The position numbers and the translations under genes were made by a program. The notes beneath the pieces are model-generated. The model was not told the DNA's origin, did not search any database, and saw only the letters and a program-made list of their open reading frames with translations. Shown one piece after another: positions 53,463 through 62,807 of a DNA stretch of 64,000 nucleotides; within the stretch, counting starts at the first letter, position 1, and the number at the start of each line of letters is the position of its first letter. This stretch comes from Magnetococcales bacterium. GTDB lineage: Bacteria > Pseudomonadota > Magnetococcia > Magnetococcales > JADFZT01. The DNA lies in assembly GCA_015232395.1 (NCBI GenBank), contig JADFZT010000006.1, positions 25,819-89,818 on the forward strand. The letters are read 5' to 3'.

Positions 53463-54545
53463 ATGGCCGAAGATACCGACAAGGATTCAAAAACAGAGGA
53501 GCCCACCGGCAAGCGGCTGGGGGATGCCCGCAACAAAGGGCAGGTGGCCACTTCCCGGGAGGTGGGGACCGCATTTCTGTTTTTGGCGGCGACCGGGCTT
53601 TTCTATTTTCAGGGCCGCTCTCTTTGGAACGCCTTACAGGAAAAGCTGCGCTTTTTTTTGGGCGGGGCGATCAGCAACGAGCTGACCGAATATGGGGTGG
53701 TGCTGCTGCTTCAGGATCTGGTCAAGGCGGTGGTGCTGGATCTGGCGCCTTTTTTTATCGTCTTCGTAGTGATGGCGTTGATGGGCTCGATTCTGCAAAA
53801 CGGTTTTATGATCAGCTTTGAAGCCCTCAAGCCCAAATTTTCCAAGCTCAACCCCATCACCGGCTTCAAGCGGCTTTTTTCCATGCGCTCCCTGGTGGAA
53901 CTGCTCAAATCCATCATGAAGATGACGGTGATTTCCCTGGCGGTGTGGTATGCCCTCAAGGATAGCTCCGATAAAATTTTGGGGCTTGCCGCCACCTCTC
54001 TCGAAGATATGATCACCTTCATGGCCGACGACATCATCCAGGTGATGTGGTTGGTTACTTTGGCTTTTATTTTTCTGGCCCTGATCGATTTTATCTATCA
54101 GAAATTTGAATATATCAAAGGCCTGCGCATGTCCAAGCAGGAGGTCAAGGACGAACAGAAACAGATGGAAGGTGACCCTCTGATCAAGGGCCGCATCCGT
54201 CAGATTCAACGGGAGATGGCCCAGCGACGCATGATGGATGAAGTCCCCCAGGCGGATGTGGTGCTCACCAACCCGACCCACTATTCGGTGGCCTTGCGCT
54301 ATACCGCCGGAGAGATGAGTGCCCCCAAGGTGGTGGCCAAGGGGACCGGACATATCGCTTTGCGGATTCGGGAGTTGGCGAAAGAAAACGGGGTACCGTT
54401 GGTGGAAAATCCCCCCTTGGCCCGCAACCTTTATCAGGGTGTGGATCTGGATCAGGCGATTCCGGCGGAATATTTTAAGGCGGTCGCCGAGGTGCTGGCT
54501 TATGTCTTCAGTCTGAAGCGGGCCGGTCAAGCCCACGCCAGGTGA
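53463..54545 (+). CDS. flhB: Flagellar export switch protein FlhB
   Basis: 360 residues. The N-terminus has the signature TEEPTGKRLGDARNKGQVATSREV, four membrane helices follow, and the cytoplasmic domain has the autocleavage site NPTH in VVLTNPTHYSVALRY near residue 265, then NGVPLVENPPLARNLYQ. FlhB switches export from rod-hook to filament substrates after self-cleavage at Asn-Pro. Its start region shares a leader-like sequence with fliQ. It is separated from fliR by a MITE, so it may have its own promoter. Confidence 0.95.
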   Translation: MAEDTDKDSKTEEPTGKRLGDARNKGQVATSREVGTAFLFLAATGLFYFQGRSLWNALQEKLRFFLGGAISNELTEYGVVLLLQDLVKAVVLDLAPFFIVFVVMALMGSILQNGFMISFEALKPKFSKLNPITGFKRLFSMRSLVELLKSIMKMTVISLAVWYALKDSSDKILGLAATSLEDMITFMADDIIQVMWLVTLAFIFLALIDFIYQKFEYIKGLRMSKQEVKDEQKQMEGDPLIKGRIRQIQREMAQRRMMDEVPQADVVLTNPTHYSVALRYTAGEMSAPKVVAKGTGHIALRIRELAKENGVPLVENPPLARNLYQGVDLDQAIPAEYFKAVAEVLAYVFSLKRAGQAHAR

Positions 54546-54694
54546 GGATAGGGCGTGCCGGAATTCCGGCTCTTCTCTGATATTTGCCGGGAGATTGACA
54601 GGTCAGTCGCTGACGGATTGACGGATTGATGACTGAATCAGGGCTGGATCAGTGGCTGGATCAGGACTGAATCAATGGCTGGGGAATGGACCCC

Positions 54695-55204
54695 TTAGCG
54701 GTAGCGCTTGCGCTTAAAAAGATCCGCCTTTCGACTGACAATTCGATCCAAAAACAGTTTTCCCTGGAGATGATCCATTTCGTGTTGCACCACCCGGGCC
54801 TCAAAATCACGCATCCCCAGGGCATGCTCTCGACCATCCCGATCCTGAAACTGAACCGAAATATCTGTAGCGCGTATCACATTCGCGGTATAGTCGGGGA
54901 GTGAAAGACACCCCTCCCGCCCCACCTCCAGGCCGTTCCAGGTGAGGATGGCCGGATTGATAAGCACCAACTCTCCGTGATGCGCCTTGGGGGGTTTGCG
55001 GGCCAGGCCACAGTTGATCACCACCAGCTGGATCAAGTGACCCACCTGGGGTGCGGCAACCCCCACACAGGCGGGAGCCACCTGCATGGTCTCCAGGATG
55101 TCATCAATAAAGACTTGCAGATCGGGATCTTGAAAATCGGCCACATCTTGGCAGGTTTCCCGAAGACGCTTGTCAGGATAGGTGAGGATAGGTAGTGCTG
55201 GCAT
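54695..55204 (-). CDS. def: Peptide deformylase
   Basis: 169 residues. The three Def motifs are present: CVGVAAPQVG (motif I, GxGxAAxQ with a Cys in place of the first Gly), EGCLSLP (motif II, metal-binding Cys) and VVQHEMDHLQG (motif III, HExxH). It removes the formyl group from new N-termini. The motif I change is minor but worth noting. It lies on the minus strand between flhB and the ACT-domain gene. Only short imperfect GGATCA/TGAATCA repeats occupy the gap to flhB. Confidence 0.93.
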   Translation of the reverse strand: MPALPILTYPDKRLRETCQDVADFQDPDLQVFIDDILETMQVAPACVGVAAPQVGHLIQLVVINCGLARKPPKAHHGELVLINPAILTWNGLEVGREGCLSLPDYTANVIRATDISVQFQDRDGREHALGMRDFEARVVQHEMDHLQGKLFLDRIVSRKADLFKRKRYR

Positions 55205-55373
55205 ATTTTTTGCTTAACAATGCTGTAAGGACAGTCGTGACATCAAAACCGCCAAGCCAACCCCCGGATATCCGAATATCAAGTCACAAGGGACCATCCA
55301 GGGTGGGGTGACAGCGTATTGGCGACTGACCGATTTGGGTCAAAAGGGGAACGGTCACAACGCCCCACGGTGG

Positions 55374-55931
55374 TTAAAGCTCGAACACATTTGCAGCTCT
55401 GACGGAAACATCCACATCGATTTCCCGGCCCAGGGCGTCGAGACGCTCCTTAAGCCCTGTCAGATCGGTCAATCCTTCGGCTTCAATCACCATGGAATAG
55501 ACCGGTCGCCCGGATGCTCCGGCCACCTGGGTGTGAAGATCGTGAATGTTGCCCCCCTCCTCTTCCAGGATTTGGGTCACCCGATAAACGATCCCCGGCT
55601 GATCGGCCCCGAGCACGCTGATGATACACTCCTCACCGATGGTCTCCTGGTCGGTTGGAGCAGGGGTGGGACCAGTTTCTTCCCCGGGAAGATCCTGAAG
55701 CGTGACGTTGAGGGCCATGGCACGCACAATATCAGTAAATTTTTCCTCAAGGAGAGGAGTGGTTAAACCCTCTGGCAGGCGCAACACCAGCATGATGGTA
55801 AACTCTCCCCGCAAGCGGGTCATGCTGGAATCTTCAATGTTGCAGCCGGTTTCGAAGAGCAATTTGGCTACTTGAGCCACGATGCCGGGCTGATCTCGAC
55901 CGGCCAGAGTCAACAGTGCGAATTGGTTCAT
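55374..55931 (-). CDS. GcvR-like protein with two ACT domains
   Basis: 185 residues from the ATG at 55931 (MNQFALLTLAGRDQPGIVAQ). The frame extends upstream but lacks a ribosome-binding site there. ACT domain 1 covers about 1-85 (GRDQPGIVAQVAKLLFETGCNIEDSSMTRLRGEF) and ACT domain 2 about 100-180 (GADQPGIVYRVTQILEEEGGNIHDLHTQV). The tandem ACT layout is that of GcvR and related glycine-cleavage regulators, which bind amino acids. No gcv genes are nearby, so the name is by architecture only. Confidence 0.8.
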   Translation of the reverse strand: MNQFALLTLAGRDQPGIVAQVAKLLFETGCNIEDSSMTRLRGEFTIMLVLRLPEGLTTPLLEEKFTDIVRAMALNVTLQDLPGEETGPTPAPTDQETIGEECIISVLGADQPGIVYRVTQILEEEGGNIHDLHTQVAGASGRPVYSMVIEAEGLTDLTGLKERLDALGREIDVDVSVRAANVFEL

Positions 55932-56038
55932 GGTGGATTTTGTGCCTTTTTTGTCGAAAACTCCTTTATAACCGGCCTTCCAAACCCTAGGCTCTGTTAC
56001 TGTCATCGCCCAGAGCGGTTTCGTCAAGTGGTGAAGCA

Positions 56039-56920
56039 ATGTCTCGACAACGGTCTATGGAAAACGCCCCCAATCGTGAACAACAACTCTTCCTGGTGAC
56101 CGGGGGAATTATCCTCGTCCTCATCCTGGTGGTCGTGGTGTTCGATCTGGTCCGCTCCCCCAAGGAGCCGGAGAGCGTGGATATCACCCGTCCGGTGGTC
56201 AAACTCCCAGCCCCCCCGGAAGGCACCGCGCCGAAAAAAGCCCGGGGTGAAACCCGCTGGATCACCACCGTCTCCCCTGCGCCCATTTTTGCCAACACCG
56301 ACAACGACCAGGCGGCACCCACCGGGATGGATCAAAACCAGGCACCCGAACCTGATACCAGTGCCACGGATACCACGGCCAAGAGCAGAAGCACCACCTC
56401 TCCCCCAGCCCACAAGGTCACGGTGGGGGATGAGGATATCGCCATGCCGGCCCGCACCACCATGGGCAGTGCGACAGCAACACCCACAGTCACCAAGCCC
56501 ATCGTTTCACCCAAGACCACCTCCAAGGCCAAAACCAGGGCGACCACGACCACGAGCAAAATCGCCTCCACCATCAAGAACGCTACCCGAACCCCCTCCA
56601 GGGTGACCACGCCAACCACCAGTCAAACAACGAGCAGCGCCACCGTACCCACCGCTTCCTCTTCCAGAAAAAGCGGCTATTCGGTGCAGCTGGCCTCCTT
56701 TTCCAATGAATCCAATGCCGCAGCCCTGCACGCCCAGATCGCCAATCTGCGTTTCAACAACCAACGCCTCCCGGTCTATCGCCAGACCGTCAGTGTCGGC
56801 GGTAAAAACTATTACCGGGTGCGGGTGGGGCCCTTCGCCTCCAAAAAAGAAGCGGAGCAGGCTTCGGTTTTGGTGCGTTCCAAGGCGGCCATCACCGGCT
56901 CAGTGGTTGCAAACCGCTGA
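56039..56920 (+). CDS. SPOR-domain membrane protein
   Basis: 293 residues. A short cytoplasmic start and one membrane helix (LVTGGIILVLILVVVVFDLV) lead to a long Thr/Ser/Ala/Pro-rich linker (about 45-210). A C-terminal SPOR domain of about 80 residues follows (SGYSVQLASFSNESNAAALHAQIA; YYRVRVGPFASKKEAEQASV). SPOR domains bind denuded glycan strands at division septa, so it is probably a cell-division protein of the FtsN/DamX kind. The domain sequence is complete. It stands 46 bases before ccmA but is unlikely to share its function. Confidence 0.85.
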   Translation: MSRQRSMENAPNREQQLFLVTGGIILVLILVVVVFDLVRSPKEPESVDITRPVVKLPAPPEGTAPKKARGETRWITTVSPAPIFANTDNDQAAPTGMDQNQAPEPDTSATDTTAKSRSTTSPPAHKVTVGDEDIAMPARTTMGSATATPTVTKPIVSPKTTSKAKTRATTTTSKIASTIKNATRTPSRVTTPTTSQTTSSATVPTASSSRKSGYSVQLASFSNESNAAALHAQIANLRFNNQRLPVYRQTVSVGGKNYYRVRVGPFASKKEAEQASVLVRSKAAITGSVVANR

Positions 56921-56965
56921 ATACCCCAAAGGAGTGGTTGATTCCATGGATGGAGCCAACGTTTG

Positions 56966-57682
56966 ATGGGGAATCTCCGGGTTGAAGGGATTCATCACCA
57001 GTTTGGGCGGCAACGGGTTCTCCATGGGGTCGATCTCAAAGCAGACGCCGGGGCGTGTATCGCGCTTTTTGGGGCCAACGGCTCCGGCAAATCAACCCTG
57101 CTCGCCATTTTGGCCACCCGCCTGAAACCCCGCCGGGGACAGGTCTTCCTCAACGATCTCGATATCAGCCAACACGGTGAAGAAGCCCGGGGATTGCTCC
57201 TGTATGTGGGGCATCATACCCATCTTTACGGCCATCTGACACCCATGGAAAACCTCCGCTTTTTCGCAGACTTGCGGCGCCTTGAGGTGGATGACGGGGC
57301 GTTGCGGGAGGCGATTGGGGTGGTAGGGCTGGGGCGCTTTCGGGATCGTGCGGTGTTGGGATTTTCCGCTGGCATGCGCAAGCGTCTGGCGCTCTCCCGG
57401 ATGCTCCTGGCCAAGCCTGCCCTGCTGCTTTTGGATGAGCCCTATTCCGCCCTGGATACCCAGGGGATCGGCTGGCTCAACGACACCCTGAACAGCTATC
57501 TCAACCAAGGGGGCACGCTGCTTTTGGCCAGCCACGAACCAGAACGGGTGGCCGCCCTCCCCCACACCCCCTATCGACTCATCAAGGGTCGTCTGCACCC
57601 GGAGCCTGCCCACTTGCCGGGCGGCACATCGTCCCCCTCAAAGCCTGTTCCAACCGAAACCAGCCCGGGACCACAGGAGTAA
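56966..57682 (+). CDS. ccmA: Cytochrome c maturation ABC ATPase CcmA
   Basis: 238 residues from the ATG at 56966. Walker A FGANGSGKSTL, signature FSAGMRKRLALSRML, Walker B LLLLDEPYSALD and switch LLASHEPER are intact. The short, single-domain form and the phrase YSALD are typical of CcmA. With CcmB and CcmC it forms the complex that loads haem on CcmE in System I. The C-terminal 35 residues after the ABC core are Pro-rich. ccmB starts 6 bases later. Confidence 0.9.
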   Translation: MGNLRVEGIHHQFGRQRVLHGVDLKADAGACIALFGANGSGKSTLLAILATRLKPRRGQVFLNDLDISQHGEEARGLLLYVGHHTHLYGHLTPMENLRFFADLRRLEVDDGALREAIGVVGLGRFRDRAVLGFSAGMRKRLALSRMLLAKPALLLLDEPYSALDTQGIGWLNDTLNSYLNQGGTLLLASHEPERVAALPHTPYRLIKGRLHPEPAHLPGGTSSPSKPVPTETSPGPQE

Positions 57683-57688
57683 CCCACC

Positions 57689-58354
57689 TTGCTCAAGGCC
57701 GCCTACCGTATCGCCTGGAAGGATGTGATGGGGGATCTGCGCCGTCGGGCGACCCTCTCCTCCATGGTTTTTTTCGCCATCTCGGTGCTGGTGGTCTTTC
57801 AAGCCGCCTTCGAACCCGACCGCCTGGAAGCAGCCCGCCTGCTACCGGGTCTACTCTGGACCACCCTGCTTTTTACCAGTCTGGTGGGTCTGGGACGGGT
57901 GTTTCAGGCAGAAGAGGAAGATGGCGCTTTTGAGGGACTGCTGATGGCGGCAGTCCCCAGGGGGGTGGTCTTTTTCGGCAAATGGTGGGGCAATCTTTTT
58001 CTCACCTCGCTGGTGGTGGCTATCCTGCTGCCTCTGACTTTGGTACTCTTTAACGTCGATGCCTGGGAGAAAATTCCGGCTATTTTGGGTATCCTCTTTT
58101 TGGGCACATTGGGACTCACCGGATTGGGGGTGCTGCTGGCAGCGATGACCCAGGCGGCCCGTTCCCGGGAGACCCTGCTGGCGCTGCTGCTGCTGCCTCT
58201 GGTGGCCCCCTTGCTGATCGCTGGCGTGCAGGCCACCGGCGCGGTACTTGGCAACGGTGGTGAAGCGGGGCCCTGGTTGCGACTGTTGCTCATCTTTGAC
58301 GTGGTTTATCTGGCCTTGTCCCCCTGGGCCTTCGGCTGGTTGGTGGAGGAGTAG
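57689..58354 (+). CDS. ccmB: Haem export permease CcmB
   Basis: 221 residues from a TTG with AGGAG 8 bases upstream. Six membrane helices. CcmB features are AWKDVMGDLRRRATLSSMVFFA, then EEEDGAFEGLLMAAVPRGVVFFGKWWGNL and LLLLPLVAPLLIAGVQAT. It pairs with CcmA and CcmC. The next gene starts 7 bases downstream. Confidence 0.92.
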   Translation: MLKAAYRIAWKDVMGDLRRRATLSSMVFFAISVLVVFQAAFEPDRLEAARLLPGLLWTTLLFTSLVGLGRVFQAEEEDGAFEGLLMAAVPRGVVFFGKWWGNLFLTSLVVAILLPLTLVLFNVDAWEKIPAILGILFLGTLGLTGLGVLLAAMTQAARSRETLLALLLLPLVAPLLIAGVQATGAVLGNGGEAGPWLRLLLIFDVVYLALSPWAFGWLVEE

Positions 58355-58361
58355 GATCGTT

Positions 58362-59063
58362 ATGAATCTGATGAAAAAAATACAACGTCCCTTGGGAATC
58401 GGGGCGCTCGTTTTGTTGATGATCGGAATGTACCTGGTGATCCAGGCTCCGGCGGATTTTCAGCAGGGCAATTCGGTGCGGATTCTCTTTATCCATGTTC
58501 CCTCCGCCAAAATGGCCCTCCTGACCTATATCGTCCTGACCATTTCCAGCATCATGTTTCTCTGGAAGCGCAACGAAACGGCGGACATCATCGCCGATGC
58601 GGCAGCTCCCGTGGGGGCGGCTTTTACAGCGGTCACTCTGGCCACCGGTTCCATCTGGGGCAAGCCCATGTGGGGCACCTGGTGGGCGTGGGATGCCCGT
58701 TTGACCTCCATGCTGGTGCTTTTGATCATCTATATGGGTCTGATGGCGCTGCGCAACGCCATGGACGATCCCCAAAAGGGCGCCCGAGCCACAGCTGTGC
58801 TCGCCATTATCGGGGCGGTGGATCTACCCATCATCCACTTTTCGGTCACCTGGTGGCGCACCCTGCACCAACCTCCATCATTTCAGGGTAGCAAAGGCGG
58901 CATCCACATCGCCGGTCCCCTGCTCACCCCATTGCTTGTGATGGCGGTGGCGTTCATCCTGCTGGGGGCTTATCTCGTGACTTTAAAATCCCGGGAAGTG
59001 GCTGCCCAAAGAGATTTGGCAGCTAAAGATGCGGACGCCGCCATGGAAGAACTCCACGATTGA
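58362..59063 (+). CDS. ccmC: Haem handling protein CcmC
   Basis: 233 residues from the ATG at 58362; a frame extends 38 codons upstream into ccmB but is not used. Six helices and the tryptophan-rich haem-binding motif WGKPMWGTWWAWDARLTSMLVL. Flanking histidines in IHVPSA and IIHFSVTWWRTLH are the expected axial ligands. It attaches haem to CcmE. A normal CcmD peptide is not seen after it. Repeats occupy the next 430 bases. Confidence 0.93.
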   Translation: MNLMKKIQRPLGIGALVLLMIGMYLVIQAPADFQQGNSVRILFIHVPSAKMALLTYIVLTISSIMFLWKRNETADIIADAAAPVGAAFTAVTLATGSIWGKPMWGTWWAWDARLTSMLVLLIIYMGLMALRNAMDDPQKGARATAVLAIIGAVDLPIIHFSVTWWRTLHQPPSFQGSKGGIHIAGPLLTPLLVMAVAFILLGAYLVTLKSREVAAQRDLAAKDADAAMEELHD

Positions 59064-59498
59064 CCAGCCTGGAAGATCGAGCCGGGGTCTGAAATAATTG
59101 AACCGGCTGGACAGATCCGAACTCTGAAAAGATGGATCTGATGAAATTGTTTTAAATGGAAATGGCGTTTTATGGTCATTTTGGTAATAAAAAAAGACAG
59201 GTAAAAACAAAATCAAGACCTTGGGGCTGCACCCCAAACCCGCTGAATATGGTAAAGATAAGATCAAAAGATAAAAAATAAAATCAAGACCTTGGGGCTG
59301 CGCCCCAAACCCGCTGGATATGGAAAGATAAGGTCAAAAGACAAAAAACAAAGTCAAAACCTTGGGCTCTGCCCAAACCCGGTAGGGGGATAATCCCCCT
59401 ACACCCCTAACAGTAAAATCAAAATCACACCGGCAACCCCTCCCAAGCCGATTCCGGTTTGGTTTTCTGGGTATCCATACCCACTCAATGAGGATCAT
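59064..59498. repeat. Intergenic repeat block between ccmC and ccmF (two type B, one type A)
   Basis: Type B units lie at 59218-59250 and 59289-59321, and a type A unit at 59361-59409, the same three-part arrangement as the end of the 27.4-28.0 kb block. A-rich GATAAGATCAAAAG pieces join them. No ccmD or ccmE open frame is present here. Confidence 0.85.
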
Positions 59499-61460
59499 AT
59501 GTGGATTGAGATAGGACATTTCGCCACCCTGATGGCGCTTTTGTTGTCTTTTTACCAGATCATCGCCTCCCTCTACGGAGCCCATGCCGCCAGACCCGCC
59601 TGGGTCCGTTCAAGCCGGCAAGCAGCAATTGGCTCCAGCCTGCTTTTGACCATCGCCGTGGCAGGGCTGATCATCTCCTTCATGACCCATGACTTTTCAG
59701 TGCGCTATGTCGCCAGTCATGCTTCGCTGAATCTGCCGGTCTTTTATCTGGCCACAGCCATGTGGGGAGGGCATGAAGGATCGCTGCTGCTCTGGGCCTG
59801 GCTGCTTTCTGTCTTCATAGCAGTCGCGGCGTGGCGTCACTGGAAAACCCATGCCCTTTCGATGCCGTGGATTTTGGCGATTCTGGGAGCTTTGCTGGCG
59901 GGATTTTTGATTCTGGTGCTGTTTCTCTCCACCCCCTTCGAACGGTTGATTCCCCCCCCCATGGATGGCCGGGAGTTGAATCCCCTGCTCCAGGATCCGG
60001 GAATGGTATTTCATCCGCCGTTTCTCTACATGGGCTATGTGGGGTTTGCCATTCCCTACGCCTTTGCCATGTCGGCGCTCATCGTCGGCAAAACCGGGGA
60101 AGAGTGGATTTTGGCCACCCGCCGCTGGACCCTCTTTTCCTGGGCCATGCTCACCACCGGCATCATCTTCGGGGCTTATTGGGCCTACTATGAACTGGGT
60201 TGGGGGGGTTACTGGGCCTGGGATCCGGTGGAAAATGCCTCCTTCATGCCGTGGCTGACGGGAACCGCCTTTCTCCATTCGGTGATGGTTCAGGAACGAC
60301 GGCAAATGTTCAAGATTTGGAACCTCTTCCTGATCATCACCACCTTTGCGCTGTCGCTGTTGGGCACCTTCCTGGTGCGCTCCGGGGTGCTCTCTTCGGT
60401 GCACGCCTTTGCCACCGATCCGGGGCGGGGGGTCTTTATTCTCGTCTTCATGTCGGTGGTGTTGCTCTTTTCCTTTGGGGTGTTGGTGTTTCAGTCCGAT
60501 CATCTCAAGACCAAAATCACCATTGAAAGCCCCTTCAGTCGGGAAACCGCCTATCTGTTCAACAATCTTTTTCTGGTGGTGGCGACGATCACGGTCTTGC
60601 TGGGCACCCTCTATCCCTTGGCAGTGGAGACCTTTTCCGATGCCAAGGTGTCCGTCGGTGCGCCCTATTATAACAAGGTATTCATTCCCATCATGTTGGG
60701 CATGTTGGTTTTAATGGCCATTGGTCCCCTCATTCCCTGGCGGCGGGCCTCTATTGCGCAGTTGAAAAAGAGCCTGCTTTTGCCCCTGGGAATTGGTGCG
60801 GCGGGCTTGCCTCTGGGGTTGGTTTTGGGCATCGACCACCCATACGGCCTGGCGACCCTGGTGCTGATCCTCTTTGTGGGCTCGACCCATCTGTTGGATG
60901 TGGTGCGAGGCGTTCGCTCCCGAATCACCCGGGATGGGGGCAGCATGGGGAGTGCTCTCTGGCGGTTGATCGGTCGCAACAAACGGCGCTACGGCGGATT
61001 TGTCGTCCATTTCGGAGTGTTGGTGATGGCGGCGGGCTTTATCGGCTCGGGGCTTTTTCAGGAAGAACAAAATCTCCTGCTCCAACCGGGGGATTCGGTC
61101 AAAATCGGCTCTTGGGAGATCACCCTGGAGGGGGTTGGGGAGACGTCAAAGCGCAACTGGACCGCTTTGGAAGCCACCATTCGGGCCAAATCCGACAGTG
61201 AAGAGGTCATCCTGCGGCCCCAAAAACGGGTCTACAGCGTCAACTCCCAGCCCACCACCGAGGCGGCCATTCACACCAACTGGAAGGAAGATCTCTATGT
61301 GGTGCTGGGGGATCCCGTCGGGGAAACCTGGTCGATCCGGGTTTATGTCAATCCATTGGTCGTCTGGGTGTGGGGGGGCTCATTGCTCATGGCGTTGGGG
61401 GTGATCATTTCCCTTATGGGTGGGGGTGGCGTGTTGCGTCGGGAGAAAAAAGTCTCATGA
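59499..61460 (+). CDS. ccmF: Cytochrome c haem lyase subunit CcmF
   Basis: 653 residues, about 15 membrane helices. WGGHEGSLLLWAWLLS near the start and the periplasmic WWD motif WGGYWAWDPVENASFMPWL near 235 are diagnostic. FLVRSGVLSSVHAFATDP follows, and the conserved His residues flank the WWD region. It takes haem from CcmE and attaches it to CxxCH motifs together with CcmH. The stop overlaps the ccmG start by four bases. Confidence 0.95.
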   Translation: MWIEIGHFATLMALLLSFYQIIASLYGAHAARPAWVRSSRQAAIGSSLLLTIAVAGLIISFMTHDFSVRYVASHASLNLPVFYLATAMWGGHEGSLLLWAWLLSVFIAVAAWRHWKTHALSMPWILAILGALLAGFLILVLFLSTPFERLIPPPMDGRELNPLLQDPGMVFHPPFLYMGYVGFAIPYAFAMSALIVGKTGEEWILATRRWTLFSWAMLTTGIIFGAYWAYYELGWGGYWAWDPVENASFMPWLTGTAFLHSVMVQERRQMFKIWNLFLIITTFALSLLGTFLVRSGVLSSVHAFATDPGRGVFILVFMSVVLLFSFGVLVFQSDHLKTKITIESPFSRETAYLFNNLFLVVATITVLLGTLYPLAVETFSDAKVSVGAPYYNKVFIPIMLGMLVLMAIGPLIPWRRASIAQLKKSLLLPLGIGAAGLPLGLVLGIDHPYGLATLVLILFVGSTHLLDVVRGVRSRITRDGGSMGSALWRLIGRNKRRYGGFVVHFGVLVMAAGFIGSGLFQEEQNLLLQPGDSVKIGSWEITLEGVGETSKRNWTALEATIRAKSDSEEVILRPQKRVYSVNSQPTTEAAIHTNWKEDLYVVLGDPVGETWSIRVYVNPLVVWVWGGSLLMALGVIISLMGGGGVLRREKKVS

Positions 61461-62041
61461 AAACGCTTTGGAAAATCGTCTTGTTGGGGATTGTTGCGGC
61501 TATTTTGGTTCTCTTTGCCTTGGGGCTTAACAACGATCCCCGGAATATCCCCTCACCCTTGGTAAATCGCCCGGCGACCCCTTTTACCGCACCGGCTTTG
61601 GATGGCCGGGGAGATGTTTCCCTGAGCGATTATCAGGGCCAATGGGTGTTGGTCAATTTTTGGGGTTCATGGTGTGTCAGTTGTATTGCGGAGCATCCCT
61701 ATCTGATGGTGCTGGCCCAAATCGCCCAATCCAGGCCTGACTTTTCCATCGTGGGGGTGGATTTTCGGGATACCCAAGGGGGGGCTGAACGCTTTTTGCA
61801 GCGTCATGGCGACCCTGGTTATCGCCACGCCAAGGATCCCAAGCAGAAAATTGCCATCGATTGGGGGGTTTATGGGGCGCCGGAGTCGTTTTTGGTGGAT
61901 CCCAACGGCATGATTCGCTTGAAGCATACCGGCCCTCTCTATGATGGCTGGTTTGAGCGGGTAGCCCTGCCGCTTTTGCAAGAGACACCGGAAACAAAAG
62001 AACAAGCAGCGCCAATCGGCGTCAAAGGGGAGAAGGGGTGA
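61457..62041 (+). CDS. ccmG: Thiol-disulfide reductase CcmG (DsbE)
   Basis: 194 residues from an ATG that overlaps the ccmF stop (ATGA). One N-terminal membrane helix precedes a thioredoxin fold with the active site WGSWCVSCIAEHP and GVYGAPESFLVDPNG (cis-Pro loop). The CVSC centre differs from the usual CxPxC but matches the family position. It keeps apocytochrome cysteines or CcmH reduced. Confidence 0.93.
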   Translation: MKTLWKIVLLGIVAAILVLFALGLNNDPRNIPSPLVNRPATPFTAPALDGRGDVSLSDYQGQWVLVNFWGSWCVSCIAEHPYLMVLAQIAQSRPDFSIVGVDFRDTQGGAERFLQRHGDPGYRHAKDPKQKIAIDWGVYGAPESFLVDPNGMIRLKHTGPLYDGWFERVALPLLQETPETKEQAAPIGVKGEKG

Positions 62042-62565
62042 TGATGGGTCCGATTTATCAATCCATTGGCAAGGTGATGCTCCTCGCAGGTGTGCTCCTC
62101 TTTTCCCAACCCGGATGGGCCACGGAACTGGCGGAGGATCCCAGTGAGGCGCAAGTGCGGATTATCGCTCAGGATTTGCGCTGTGCGGTGTGTCAAAACC
62201 AATCGATCTACGAATCCAATTCGGATCTGGCCAAGGATATGCTGGAGGTGATTCGGGATAAGGTCCGTGCGGGAGAAGAGGAAGCGGCGATTCGGGACTA
62301 TTTTTTCCAGCGTTATGGCGATTACATCTATCTGGAGCCCACCAAGGATGGCATGAACGCGGTGCTCTGGTTCGGCCCTTTCATTGCGCTGGGAATCGGT
62401 GCCTGGGCTTTGTGGGCGGCGCTGGGTCGCTGGCGCAAGAGCGCAGCCTCAAACCTGGACCCTGCTACCGCCGCCGCTGCCACAGCTGCCTCCCCCTCCC
62501 CCGGCTCGGAAGGGGATAAGATGCAAAAGCGGATTGAGCAGGAACTTGAAAAGGTGGATGTGTGA
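62041..62565 (+). CDS. ccmH: Cytochrome c maturation protein CcmH (short form)
   Basis: About 174 residues from the ATG at 62041, which overlaps the ccmG stop. Signal peptide, then the CcmH domain with the redox motif LRCAVCQNQSIYESNSDLAKDM and FFQRYGDYIYLEP, then one membrane helix. The large TPR part (CcmI) found in some CcmH proteins is absent and no separate ccmI follows, so the lyase may use another apocytochrome chaperone. Confidence 0.93.
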   Translation: MMGPIYQSIGKVMLLAGVLLFSQPGWATELAEDPSEAQVRIIAQDLRCAVCQNQSIYESNSDLAKDMLEVIRDKVRAGEEEAAIRDYFFQRYGDYIYLEPTKDGMNAVLWFGPFIALGIGAWALWAALGRWRKSAASNLDPATAAAATAASPSPGSEGDKMQKRIEQELEKVDV

Positions 62566-62807
62566 GTGTGTCTAGGCCTTTAGAATAGGGCTTCTATTTC
62601 ACCAAAAGGAACCATCATGACTTACATCGCCCCAGATACTGAAGGGTTTTGAACAACCCCGCATCAAAATGAACAATAAGGCCGACCAGAGTGTTTCTCT
62701 GAAGTCGGCCTTTGTGATTGTTCTTTCCCTTAAGCCTCTATCACGTGGTTTGGATACTATTCAAATTCTGGTCAAGATGGAACAGATACGAATGAAGGAG
62801 GCCTGGG
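62566..62807. other. Intergenic region with an 11-codon frame
   Basis: After AAAGGA there is an ATG (62617) that opens an 11-codon frame (MTYIAPDTEGF, stop at 62652), too short to call. A hairpin terminator follows at 62678. The piece may be a relic of a lost upstream partner of the DUF2442 gene. Confidence 0.3.
62678..62712 (+). terminator. Terminator after the ccm operon
   Basis: AAGGCCGAC / GTCGGCCTT arms with an inner CAGAG/CTCTG stem, followed by a modest T-rich stretch. Confidence 0.75.
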
